A stretch of 64,000 nucleotides of DNA, taken from JAJRZX01 sp964407495 (lineage in GTDB: Bacteria; Desulfobacterota; GWC2-55-46; JADFVP01). Position 1 is the stretch's first letter; the number at the start of each line of letters is the position of its first letter. Shown here piece after piece: positions 8,440 to 16,948 of this stretch. The stretch lies in NCBI GenBank assembly GCA_964407495.1, contig CAYOVP010000004.1:4150-68149 (forward strand). Reading direction: 5' to 3'. The notes below the pieces were generated by a model, which searched no databases, was not told where the DNA came from, and saw nothing but the letters and a program-made list of their open reading frames with translations. Made by a program: the position numbers and the translations under genes.

Positions 8440-9243
8440 TTACATGTACCCCAGTGAGCGGAGTTTCTGCATGGTATAGGCGTCTTCCTTGTCCTGAGCC
8501 CGACCCGCCCTCTCCGAGGTCTTGGAGTTCGTTATCTCGGCTATAATCTCATCTACGTTCGAGGCCGTGGACTCGATGGGGCCGCAGCAGGGCTGGCACC
8601 CGATAGAGCGGAAGCGCTTGCCTTCCTTGCTGAAGTAGAGTTCCGATATGGGCAGGTTCTCCCTCTTCACGTACTTCCAGATATCGAGTTCCGTCATGTG
8701 GAGTATGGGGTGGACGCGCACATGGTCCTCGCCCTCGGACTCGGACTTGTACTGGTCCCAGAGTTCTGCTGGCTGGTCTTCGTAGTTCCACCGGAAGTTC
8801 TCGTCGCGTGGAGAAAAGACCCTTTCCTTGGCCCTGATACCGTGCTCGTCGCGGCGGATGCCGAGGAGAAGTGCCTTGAAGCCATACTTGGCAATGGTCT
8901 TTTTCAGGGCATTGGTCTTCAAGGTGTTGCAGCAATCCAGTTTGCTGCCCTTTCCAGGGCCCATGCCCGCCTCGAGGGCCTTGTCGTCGCGCCCAACGAT
9001 GAGGTCGAGGTCCCACTTCTTGGCGTACTCGTCGCGGAACCTGTACATCTCTGGAAACTTGTAGCCCGTGTCTATGTGGATGACCGGAAAGGGGATCTTA
9101 CCGAAGAAGGCCTTTCTGCAGAGCCAGAGGAGGGTGGTGGAGTCCTTTCCAACAGACCAGAGCACGGCGATATTACGGAACTTGTAATAGGCCTCCCTGA
9201 TGATGAAAATACTCTTGTTCTCGAGCATTGTTAGTTGATCCAT
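8440..9243 (-). CDS. cysD: Sulfate adenylyltransferase catalytic subunit CysD
   Basis: CysD is the ATP-pyrophosphatase-fold subunit that makes APS. The PP-loop is SVGKDSTTLLW near residue 31, followed by FPVIHIDTGYKFPEMYRFRD. Other family segments are GIRRDEHGIRAKERVFSPRD, VHPILHMTELDIW and the Cys pair region RSIGCQPCCGPIES. The C-terminus LRSLGYM corresponds to the conserved aromatic tail of CysD proteins. At 267 residues it is slightly short but complete. AAGGAGAT precedes the ATG. No cysC or cysH is in the window, so whether APS feeds sulfation or assimilation is open. Confidence 0.93.
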   Translation of the reverse strand: MDQLTMLENKSIFIIREAYYKFRNIAVLWSVGKDSTTLLWLCRKAFFGKIPFPVIHIDTGYKFPEMYRFRDEYAKKWDLDLIVGRDDKALEAGMGPGKGSKLDCCNTLKTNALKKTIAKYGFKALLLGIRRDEHGIRAKERVFSPRDENFRWNYEDQPAELWDQYKSESEGEDHVRVHPILHMTELDIWKYVKRENLPISELYFSKEGKRFRSIGCQPCCGPIESTASNVDEIIAEITNSKTSERAGRAQDKEDAYTMQKLRSLGYM

Positions 9244-9271
9244 GGTATCTCCTTCTTATTGAATTACAAGG

Positions 9272-10624
9272 TTAATCCGAGAGAAAATCGAGTATTATGG
9301 CGGCAAGGGCCTCTATATGGAGGCGCCCATCCGTGACCTGGCCCCTGGGCAGTATGGCGTGCGCATCGTGGCGCGTATGCATGCCCGTGAACCTGCCCTT
9401 TCCGAATATATCGGTCTTATTGAAAGAACTCTTCAGGTCAAAGCCAGGGTTTGCGAGGCATACGAGATCAGGCCCAACCTCGGCGGCCGGCCCGCTGTAG
9501 AGTTCGTCCTTGTCATATATCCTCTTTATAACCTTCCTTCCCTCGAAGTCGAGTGAGCCGAGAAGCCCCTTTATCTCCTCTACCACTGCCGCGACATCTG
9601 CCCCGCTCACCGCGCCCTCGGGATATTTGCCGGCCCGGTTTAGGTATATTCGTGCAGGCTCCATGGCAAAGGCCTTTGTGGGGGCCTTTACCTGTTCGAA
9701 GTACTCGCGGGACTCATCGAGGTGCAGTATGCCCTCCCTCTGAAAGAGCCTGTTCACGTAGACCTCTTTTTCGAGTACCGTGAAGCCGTGGTCTGACATG
9801 GTCATGAAGAGCCCCTCGCCTCCGGTCTTCTCGAAAAAGCGCGAGAAGAGTTCTCCCACGATATCGTCTATCTTCTTGTAGAAGTCTATGAACCTGCCGT
9901 GGTACCTGTGTGCCTCGTCGAAGGCGGCATCAAAGAAGAAGTGGTGAAGGCGGTCCGTCTCGGTGATTACGGCGATAAAGAGGTCCCAGGGCTCGGTCTC
10001 CATGAAGTGGGTGTACGCCTCCATGCGCTTGTCGAGCACGTAGTCCAGTTCCTCGAAAAAGGCATCCGGGTCTGTGGCGGCCTTCGTGGCGTCGACGTCT
10101 GAGCGATATCCAATGGACTTCAGGTAATCATAGGCGCTTGCCGGGTATGTGCCCTTCTCAAGGTCTATGCAGACAAAACCCGCGGTGAGGACCCCGTTGA
10201 GCCTTGCCGCAGGGTATGTCTCTGGTATGTTCATCACAACGGAGTAAAGGGGGTCCGGGAAGCGGCCCCTGTAGCGGTCCAGAAGGGTAGACGTCTTGTC
10301 TCCAGAGGTGCCGCCTATGATATCCCAGATGGAAGGGGCGCCCATGTGCGAGTATGATGGAAAGTACATGGAGTAGGAGCCTGGTTTCAGGTCCATGAAG
10401 CCGTATATACCGTGCTCGCCTGGGTTCACTCCAGTGAGGAACGATGCCCAGGAAGTGGACGATACGTCTGGTATCGATGCATCCATCTCGTGGAGGCCGA
10501 AGCCGCTTGAGAGTATCTCTTCAAGGTGCGGCATGAGGCCGCCTTTCATGTACCTTGTCAGAAGCCCCTCTGAGACGCCATCGAGGCCCACGGCAAGGCA
10601 TCTTTTCCTCTTATTCCCTGACAA
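9272..10624 (-). CDS. AP-superfamily phosphohydrolase/phosphomutase-like protein (COG3379 type)
   Basis: The alkaline-phosphatase superfamily fold is recognisable. There is a metal-binding Asp in CLAVGLDGVSEG, and a nucleophile region in SSTSWASFLTGVNPGEHGIYG. Further metal ligands lie in TDRLHHFFF and MSDHGFTVL. It has no signal peptide, so it is probably cytoplasmic. I prefer a TTG start at 10624, with GAGGGGG just upstream; a TTG at 10678 is also in frame. The product is 450 residues. It precedes cysD by 28 bases on the same strand, so the three genes are likely co-transcribed. Substrate is unknown; phosphodiester cleavage or phosphoryl transfer on glycans or nucleotides is possible. Confidence 0.75.
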   Translation of the reverse strand: MSGNKRKRCLAVGLDGVSEGLLTRYMKGGLMPHLEEILSSGFGLHEMDASIPDVSSTSWASFLTGVNPGEHGIYGFMDLKPGSYSMYFPSYSHMGAPSIWDIIGGTSGDKTSTLLDRYRGRFPDPLYSVVMNIPETYPAARLNGVLTAGFVCIDLEKGTYPASAYDYLKSIGYRSDVDATKAATDPDAFFEELDYVLDKRMEAYTHFMETEPWDLFIAVITETDRLHHFFFDAAFDEAHRYHGRFIDFYKKIDDIVGELFSRFFEKTGGEGLFMTMSDHGFTVLEKEVYVNRLFQREGILHLDESREYFEQVKAPTKAFAMEPARIYLNRAGKYPEGAVSGADVAAVVEEIKGLLGSLDFEGRKVIKRIYDKDELYSGPAAEVGPDLVCLANPGFDLKSSFNKTDIFGKGRFTGMHTRHDAHAILPRGQVTDGRLHIEALAAIILDFLSD

Positions 10625-11238
10625 TGCTGCCCCCTCTGTAATAAGCCTGTTTGATGATACTCTACTACCCCGCCGCAATGGCAGGGAGAATGGTTACCTA
10701 CATTTAAGGTGGATCGTTTTTCCTTATTATCTTCTATCCTGGACGGGTGTGATGTATTGAGACATGATCCCGAGGTTCTCTCGACTGGACTCAACAGGAT
10801 GGCAGATGACGGCTACAGGGGCCTGGCCCAAGGACGCATGTACCTTGCAGTAGCCATAACGCCCCAATGTCTTATTATACCCGGCTGGAATGTCTTTTCA
10901 AGGATAAAAGCCGTGGCCAGGGCATGGAGCGCTCTCCCTGGTAGAACTCTCTGTAATTGCCCCCTTGTCTTTCCGATACCCCCATGATGCACCCTGTATC
11001 TATCGCTGCATACCCACCTATAGACGCCTCCCCTCTGGTGCAGGCAAGGGGCAACCTGCCAGTCTCTTTCCCATCAAGGCGGGTCTCTGAACAAGGCGCT
11101 ATCTCCGAGAGGTCCAACCGGCTGGGGAGCGCAGAGAAGGCCCCGTCGACAGTATCTACCTCGTATTATTCCACAGGAATCACCATCGAGTCAAGGCGGA
11201 GAGGGCTCTCTTCCCTGGCAGTGCAGTAAAGAACCTCC
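10625..11238. other. Intergenic region without recognisable gene
   Basis: About 610 bases separate the AP-superfamily gene from the protease terminator region. Short open frames occur on both strands, but none has a recognisable motif, a good ribosome site or coding character, so I call none. The promoter of the AP-cysD-cysN (and perhaps gsp) transcript should lie in its left part, but I see no strong -35/-10 pair. Confidence 0.5.
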
Positions 11239-11264
11239 CTGCCGGCCATGGTCCTGACCGGCAG
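11239..11264 (-). terminator. Weak hairpin after the protease gene
   Basis: CTGCCGG (11239-11245) pairs with CCGGCAG (11258-11264) around a 12-base loop, 16 bases beyond the protease stop. On the minus strand it is followed by GGAGGTTCTTTACTG, a poor U tract, so termination strength is doubtful. Confidence 0.4.
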
Positions 11265-11279
11265 AGAGATTGACGATAA

Positions 11280-12902
11280 TCATGGGGTAATGGTGTATGG
11301 GACTATATCCTCGTCGTAACTCGTACCCACTACCTCGGCCCTTCCGGCTATCTTGTAGGTGCCTGGCGCTATGGTGCTGGGAACGGTCTTCGTAAAGTTG
11401 GCTGTAACCGGTGTACCAGGGGCCACGTTGAGTGTCCGGGAATCGAGCGCCACCTCATGCCCATTGGGGAAGACTGCTACTACGCTGGCCTTTACGGAAT
11501 GGACTGCAACGTCGGTATTGTTGATGGTCACAGAATAGGAGATGCTTCCGCCACGGGCCACGGTTGTGGGCCCTATGGGGGTCACTGTCATGGTCACTGC
11601 CGGCGGCGGCAGAAGGAGTGTGTTATTTAGATTGAGCCTTCCACCGGTTCTGACCGGCAGACTTGCATGGTCCACCCCGGCCAATATGCGCCACTTTACC
11701 TCGTTTACAGTAAGTGTAGGGTCCATTGCCATGAGAAGCGTGGCGGCGCCGGTTACGTGAGGGGTGGCCATGGACGTACCGTCAAAGACGCTGTAGGTAT
11801 TGTTCGGCGTGGTGGAGAGTATGCCTACGCCTGGGGCTGCAAGGTCAACGGAGACGATGCCCATGTTGGAAAAAGTGGCCAGGGCATCGTTGTGGTCCGT
11901 GGCGGCAACGGATATGATATTGGATAGGTTGTATGCCGATGGATACTGTGGATAGGTGTCTGTGTTTACACCATCGTTACCAGCAGCGGCAACGAAGACG
12001 CTGTTCGAGGCCTGTATGGCGTCGTACTCGGCCTGTGTATAGGAAGTACTCCCGTAGGAGTTGTTCGAGACCCTCACGCCCATGGAGGCCGCATAGTTGA
12101 CGGCGCTGATTATGTCTGATGTGGAGGCCGAGCAGAGTACGAGAAAATATGTCCTGAAGACCTTGAGGGGCATTATCTGCACGTTCCAGTTCACGCCAGT
12201 GACACCAACACCGTTATTGCCCACCGCACCTATGGTGCCGGCGGTGTGCGTGCCGTGGCCTCCGCATGCGGCATCCGTATCCGACGGGTCGTTGTCATTA
12301 TGGGCGAAGTCCCAGCCGTGCACGTCGTCTATATAACCATTGCCGTCGTCGTCTATGCCGTTGGCCGGTATCTCACCTGGGTTGGTATACACATTCGCGG
12401 CTATATCCGGGTGGTTCATGTCCAGGCCCGTGTCTATATCTGCCACCACCATGTTCTGGTCACCCGTGAAGAGAGCCCAGGCCTCGGGGGCGTCTATGTC
12501 GGCGTCAAAGGTGCCGCCTGTCTGGCCGGTGTTATTGAGGCCCCAGAGGTTGGAGAAACTGGGGTCATTGGGCGTATTGGGGGCTACATCGAGGTAGCGC
12601 AAGGCGTTTAGTTCGGCGTACTTCACGATATCGAGGCCCTTGAGTATCCTCACGGCCCTCTTAGCCGTACCCTCTGGCACCTTTACGTGAAGGACATGGA
12701 TGCGGGCAAAGCGCTTCAAGATCTTTCCATTAACCCTCGCAAGGGCCCTGTCCCTGGCGGCCTGACTGACGCCGTCATTGAATCGGACGAGTAGTTCACC
12801 TGGCACAAAGGCCGGCCTGTCGTCTGCCTGTGCGGCAACGGCAAGGCCTCCAACGGCCACTACCAAAACAATTATCAGGATTCCAAAACTCTTTCGTAAC
12901 AT
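11280..12902 (-). CDS. Secreted subtilisin-like serine protease (S8) with I9-type prodomain
   Basis: I take the ATG at 12902 because AGGAGG lies six bases upstream and the following residues form a signal peptide (MLRKSFGILIIVLVVAVGG to AQA). An inhibitor-I9-like prodomain follows (ELLVRFNDGVSQAARDRALA). The catalytic domain has Asp in VVADIDTGLDMNHPD, His in GGHGTHTAGTIG, the oxyanion Asn in AAAGND and Ser in FDGTSMATPHVTG. A final beta-rich domain of about 105 residues begins at VTMTVTP and resembles the end of the SBBP protein at 58222-60762. The product is 540 residues. It is monocistronic, with its own upstream region, and is a plausible type II secretion substrate (inference from location). 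Confidence 0.92.
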   Translation of the reverse strand: MLRKSFGILIIVLVVAVGGLAVAAQADDRPAFVPGELLVRFNDGVSQAARDRALARVNGKILKRFARIHVLHVKVPEGTAKRAVRILKGLDIVKYAELNALRYLDVAPNTPNDPSFSNLWGLNNTGQTGGTFDADIDAPEAWALFTGDQNMVVADIDTGLDMNHPDIAANVYTNPGEIPANGIDDDGNGYIDDVHGWDFAHNDNDPSDTDAACGGHGTHTAGTIGAVGNNGVGVTGVNWNVQIMPLKVFRTYFLVLCSASTSDIISAVNYAASMGVRVSNNSYGSTSYTQAEYDAIQASNSVFVAAAGNDGVNTDTYPQYPSAYNLSNIISVAATDHNDALATFSNMGIVSVDLAAPGVGILSTTPNNTYSVFDGTSMATPHVTGAATLLMAMDPTLTVNEVKWRILAGVDHASLPVRTGGRLNLNNTLLLPPPAVTMTVTPIGPTTVARGGSISYSVTINNTDVAVHSVKASVVAVFPNGHEVALDSRTLNVAPGTPVTANFTKTVPSTIAPGTYKIAGRAEVVGTSYDEDIVPYTITP

Positions 12903-13104
12903 TAACGCCTCCTCGTCTTGATGTGTTGCTCCTTTTGCAAGATGCCTTCTGCCCGCCTTGAGCCGGGCATTCATTGAGACCTGGAGATTGAGACCAGGCA
13001 ATTATCACAAGGGCCCCTGAAGTACTTTTGGGAGCCACCCAGAAGACCATATCGAGTCTGCCAGGGAGAGAACTCCAGGTGGAAAGAGGGCCCACCCCAT
13101 ACTC

Positions 13105-13133
13105 AATATAGCATATGCTATATCAGGCGTCCA
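13105..13133 (-). promoter_or_regulatory. Candidate sigma70-type promoter for the protease gene
   Basis: On the minus strand TGGACG (13128-13133) is followed after 17 bases by TATATT (13105-13110). The -10 is good and the -35 only fair. An 18-bp palindrome covers the spacer end and the -10, which would suit repression. Confidence 0.4.
13106..13123. promoter_or_regulatory. 18-bp perfect palindrome, possible operator
   Basis: ATATAGCATATGCTATAT is a perfect inverted repeat, AT-rich in a GC-rich setting, about 200 bases upstream of the protease start. It overlaps a candidate -10. The form fits a homodimeric repressor site, but no regulator is encoded next to it. Confidence 0.45.
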
Positions 13134-13210
13134 TACTTTTTTGAATCAATCATAAAAATTTCCCCGAAATCCCCAGATCAGCCCCCCAAGTTCCATGAAA
13201 ACCTCGGCTT

Positions 13211-13219
13211 ATTATACCA
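13211..13219 (-). promoter_or_regulatory. Extended -10 promoter candidate
   Basis: The minus strand reads TGGTATAAT here, a perfect TATAAT preceded by the TG of an extended -10 element, just after the end of the upstream ligase-like gene. It could start a protease transcript with a leader of roughly 300 bases. No good -35 is seen. Confidence 0.4.
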
Positions 13220-13247
13220 GTCCGCCTTAAGCCCCTTACCCTCCACT

Positions 13248-14750
13248 TCACGACGGCGGAGAGAGGGCCGCCCTCTCCTGCCACACTCCCTGATTCTGGT
13301 CGCCTCCATGAGGATATCTCAGTTCGAGCGCCTTGACAAGCCCCAGGTAGAGCCAGAGGAAACGCTCGAGAAAGACGGGATGGAACTGTATCATGGTAAA
13401 GAAAGAGACAAAACCCGTAAAGAGGCCGACTCCCAGCCACCAGTCTGGCCCTCTCGAAAGGCGTACAAGGAGATTGAAGAGAGACTTGAAGGCAAATACG
13501 ATGAGGCCTGTATAGGCAAAGAGACCTACGAGGCCTCCCGAGTCTGCGGCCTGGATGAAACTATTGTGCGCCGGCCAGCGGTAAAAATGCGCCGTATACC
13601 GTGGCGCGTTCCTTACCCCTATCCCCACCCATGGATGCCTGTAGATGAAGCCCAGCAGGCCGTCCCTCGCAAGTATAACGCGTATGCGGTCCTCCTGCCA
13701 TGTGAGGTTGTCATGAAGCGCCTCGACGGCCTTGTCAAGGAACCCCGCAGCCTCGGCCACGGCCAGAACAAGGAGAACAAGGGCAACCCAGTGAATGATG
13801 TGCCTGGGACGCCAGATGATGATCGTTAGGGCCATGCCTACAAAGAGCGAGAGGAGCGCGTCCTTTGAGAAGGTAAGCAGAACTACCACAACCATGAGAC
13901 CCACGGCGCCTGAGAGATAGAATTTTTCCTTGAGCCCCATCCTGACGTAAATAAGCCTGTTGGCAAGGAGCAGTATGGAGGCGTTGAGAAAGAAGGTAAA
14001 GGGCTTGTATGTACCGAAGAAGGCAGGCACGCGGAGCATGGAGCCAAAGGAGGTATCCTCGAAGAGGAACTTGAGTTGGTCGCTGTCTATAAAGCCTATG
14101 AGGGGGTAGCCCGTAAAGATATAGAGGCCGTCCTGGACGATGGCTATGACGGAGGAAATGACGGTCATGATGATGAACCACCGAAGGGCAAGCCTCACAG
14201 TCTTCATGTCCTTGAGGTAATTGACGAAGAGAAATGGTATGAAGACCATCTTCACACCAGTAATGAAGGAGTCCACGAGCTGGACCATGCCGTTATTTAC
14301 GGCAGGGAGGATGAGGCTCGTAAGAAAGATGATATTGAGAAGATCGATTCCCGTGAGCGTGATAGTGGTCTCAGGGTCCAGCGATCTCACGAGAAGGACA
14401 AAACCGAAGAAGATGATGATTATCTCACTCAGGTCAAACCTGCCCATGGTGGTGAGGGCCATGGTCTGTATGCCCACCATGTAGAGAATCACAAAGGTCT
14501 TCTCCGTGCTGTAATAGCGCGAGACTACCCTTATGACGAGGAAAGTCGTGACGAGAAGCCCGAAAAAGGCCGCGGTTACCTCGAACTCGAAGGCCTTGAA
14601 GACATTGGTGCCACGGACCGTCAGGTCGGCCATATGGGAGAGGCGGTTGGCGAGGAAGGGCTCGGCAAAGACAAGTGCGCCGAGGAATGCCCCGAATACA
14701 AGGGCCAGGAATGTGGCTTCCATCCTGCGGCTGCCCGACTGCATCTTCAT
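13248..14750 (-). CDS. O-antigen ligase/polymerase family membrane protein (WaaL/Wzy-like)
   Basis: This is a polytopic membrane protein of 500 residues with about a dozen hydrophobic segments. The large periplasmic loop near residues 370-400 contains the family pattern HPWVGIGVRNAPRY followed by RWPAHNSFIQAADSGGLVG, which matches the Wzy_C/O-antigen-ligase signature (G-x-G, H-N-x, E/S-G-G). Such proteins either polymerise undecaprenyl-linked repeat units or ligate glycan to lipid A or protein. With a flippase and Wzz/Wza-type proteins nearby, polymerase is the likelier role. It is the last gene of the 12-gene run; its ATG overlaps the preceding TGA by one base. Confidence 0.82.
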   Translation of the reverse strand: MKMQSGSRRMEATFLALVFGAFLGALVFAEPFLANRLSHMADLTVRGTNVFKAFEFEVTAAFFGLLVTTFLVIRVVSRYYSTEKTFVILYMVGIQTMALTTMGRFDLSEIIIIFFGFVLLVRSLDPETTITLTGIDLLNIIFLTSLILPAVNNGMVQLVDSFITGVKMVFIPFLFVNYLKDMKTVRLALRWFIIMTVISSVIAIVQDGLYIFTGYPLIGFIDSDQLKFLFEDTSFGSMLRVPAFFGTYKPFTFFLNASILLLANRLIYVRMGLKEKFYLSGAVGLMVVVVLLTFSKDALLSLFVGMALTIIIWRPRHIIHWVALVLLVLAVAEAAGFLDKAVEALHDNLTWQEDRIRVILARDGLLGFIYRHPWVGIGVRNAPRYTAHFYRWPAHNSFIQAADSGGLVGLFAYTGLIVFAFKSLFNLLVRLSRGPDWWLGVGLFTGFVSFFTMIQFHPVFLERFLWLYLGLVKALELRYPHGGDQNQGVWQERAALSPPS

Positions 14751-16948
14751 CAGCCTCCCTGCAGTACCAGCAACTTGACGGAGTTGGGATTGAGACGAAC
14801 CCTGATAAGCGCCTTCTTGTCCTTTAGAGTCACCTTCTCGTTCTTCTTGGAACCCTCAAGCGCCACCTCGGGCAACCTGTTGATGGCGTCCACCTCTCCA
14901 TAGTAGACCCTTGCCCATGCCTTTCTATAGGCCTTGAGCGCCGCCCTCATACCCTTTTCCCGGCCCTCTGAAGCAGACCTCTTAAGGCATTCCTTCATGG
15001 TCCTGCCGCGGTTCATGCAGGCCTTTGCCGCCCCTGCCAGGGACTTCGCCTCTTTGGCGCCGAACTGCCGCACGAGTTCCTCGCGCGCGGCCCTCTTTCC
15101 GCTGGCCCTGGCGTTCTTGAGGGCATGCCTTATCCTCTTGTCCACCTCGCCGCCTATGCCACAGGGTGCGGGGGTCTTCCTCGGCTCTGTCTTCTTGTTG
15201 TAAGTGCAGGAGTTGGAGGAATAGTCATCTACTGTGTAAGACACCACCTTGGCGCGGGTCACGCCCTTCAGGTTGTCTATCTCTATATCGATATCACGCG
15301 GGCCCTCTACTGCCAGAATCCCCCGAATGCCTTCGCGTATCTTCTGGCTTCGTGCGCCCTTTAGCCCCCTTGCAGCCTTCTCCTCGCAGGAGAGGGGAGA
15401 CCTGGACCTCGAGCACTTTACCACCCCTGCCAGGTAACGTGTAAGTTCCTTCTGGCCCTTTGACCCCCTGGGGGTAATCTTCTTCTTTGTTCTGTACTCC
15501 TTTACCAGGGCCTTGAACCACTTCTCCTCTCTCTCCATGCCCGATGCCCTGAGATACTCGGAGACCCTCATGGCGAAGAAGGGCGCAAAGCGGTTGCCTC
15601 GCGGGGCGTATGTACTGAGTAGGACGTATATCCTCTTGCCGTCGGTTGCCGAGAGCACGTTCACGCCCTCGCGGGCGGTCTGCCTTGTCTTGAGCATCTT
15701 TCTGCCCCCATCGCGGCCCGCCATCTTGCTCATGAGCCTGAAGGCGTTGTAGGCAGGTTTTATGACACCGCCGCCCCCGGCACCGTGGCGGGTAAAGAGG
15801 GCCCAGTCGCCTATGAATGTGCTCCCCTTGCGCTCTGCTATCACCTTCTTCTCGAGCCCAGGGCTATATACATTGAAGTCATGGCCGTGCCACTCGATGC
15901 CAGACCTCCACATGGAAGAGAGGGCATCAGGGATAAAGGCGGCGAACTCGGCGGTGTCTATGTAGTCCGCAGGGTAGGGAGGCCAGTGCCAGCCAGACCA
16001 GTCAGAGGGATATAACCGCACGCCCTCGAGCCCGGCGTCCCGGAGCCAGGCCTTTATGGTCCTTGCCGCCACCTTGATGGACTCGGTACTCGAACCAAAG
16101 TGGTGCCAGTTTATGAAGTCCAGTGGTACGCGCGTTCTGCCATCTCCATTTGTAGCCGCATAGTCTATGAAATTCTTTATAAAGGGTTCTCCCTCGGGGT
16201 CGCTCCAGCCACCCTCCTTCTCGCAGATCTCCTTAGCCCCCTCGGGGTACTCGGAACAGCCGAGCCTCTTAACATCCCAGCCCGAAGGCCCTGGCCCGCC
16301 AACGGCTATGCCCTTGTCAAGGGCCTTTGCAGCCCGAGCCGCGTACTCGTAATACCTGAAGAAACTCTTCTCATCACCTATCCACTCGCGCTCCTGCTCG
16401 TGGCCTATGTAGATGCCGAGTTTGCCCACACCCCTCTGGCGTAATGTGGCAAGGGTGAGGCGTACCACCTTTGCCCAGAGTTTGAAGTCCGAGGGAGGCG
16501 AGCATGTCTCTATGGAGTAACCCCAGTTGGAGGCCGGGCGCTTGTCTCCTGGCCTCGAGGAAAGCCACTTCGGCATGGGACAGGGGTCAAAACCTATGAC
16601 CAGGCGAAAGCCCTGGCTCTTTGCCGCTCTGAGGAGCATGGCAGGGGCCTCCTCGTCGAGGTACTTGTTCAGGAGCCGCTTGTAGTCTGCGAGGCTCTTT
16701 GACCGCTGGAGCAGGGTGAGGCTGAGCTGGACCGTGCGTGTACGGTTCTCGCGGAGGAACTTGCCAAGGGTATAGATATCGTCATTGCCGAGGTGGTGCA
16801 ACCAGATACTGCTCGAAAGGATTCCCGGCACCGGCCCGATGGGTCTCGATGCGTCGATGATAACCTTGGCCTCGGCCATGGCCGGCAGAAGAAAGAAGGC
16901 CAGAGCGAGAATCAACCTAAGTGAGCAAATCCGTGTAGAGTCTTTCAT
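14750..16948 (-). CDS. Secreted GH39-like glycoside hydrolase-type protein with charged C-terminal region
   Basis: The 732-residue protein has a clear signal peptide (ILALAFFLLPAMAEA). Residues of about 28-450 look like a clan-A TIM barrel of the GH39 kind: VIIDASRPIGPVPG at the start, LGIYIGHEQEREW near residues 177-189 where a general acid Glu would sit, NWHHFGSS, and YPSDWSGWHWPPYPADY where a nucleophile is expected. In the last segment Asp stands where GH39 enzymes have Glu, so activity is uncertain. Residues from about 500 to 700 are a Lys/Arg/Glu-rich helical region with several Cys, not typical of GH39. It overlaps the GT2-GT4 gene by 32 bases. It may trim or modify the exported glycan. 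Confidence 0.65.
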   Translation of the reverse strand: MKDSTRICSLRLILALAFFLLPAMAEAKVIIDASRPIGPVPGILSSSIWLHHLGNDDIYTLGKFLRENRTRTVQLSLTLLQRSKSLADYKRLLNKYLDEEAPAMLLRAAKSQGFRLVIGFDPCPMPKWLSSRPGDKRPASNWGYSIETCSPPSDFKLWAKVVRLTLATLRQRGVGKLGIYIGHEQEREWIGDEKSFFRYYEYAARAAKALDKGIAVGGPGPSGWDVKRLGCSEYPEGAKEICEKEGGWSDPEGEPFIKNFIDYAATNGDGRTRVPLDFINWHHFGSSTESIKVAARTIKAWLRDAGLEGVRLYPSDWSGWHWPPYPADYIDTAEFAAFIPDALSSMWRSGIEWHGHDFNVYSPGLEKKVIAERKGSTFIGDWALFTRHGAGGGGVIKPAYNAFRLMSKMAGRDGGRKMLKTRQTAREGVNVLSATDGKRIYVLLSTYAPRGNRFAPFFAMRVSEYLRASGMEREEKWFKALVKEYRTKKKITPRGSKGQKELTRYLAGVVKCSRSRSPLSCEEKAARGLKGARSQKIREGIRGILAVEGPRDIDIEIDNLKGVTRAKVVSYTVDDYSSNSCTYNKKTEPRKTPAPCGIGGEVDKRIRHALKNARASGKRAAREELVRQFGAKEAKSLAGAAKACMNRGRTMKECLKRSASEGREKGMRAALKAYRKAWARVYYGEVDAINRLPEVALEGSKKNEKVTLKDKKALIRVRLNPNSVKLLVLQGG

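Noticed and set aside
10709..11117. Small open frames in the intergenic region before the AP-superfamily gene
   Set aside because: No ribosome site, no motif, and frames on both strands overlap each other; not supported as genes.
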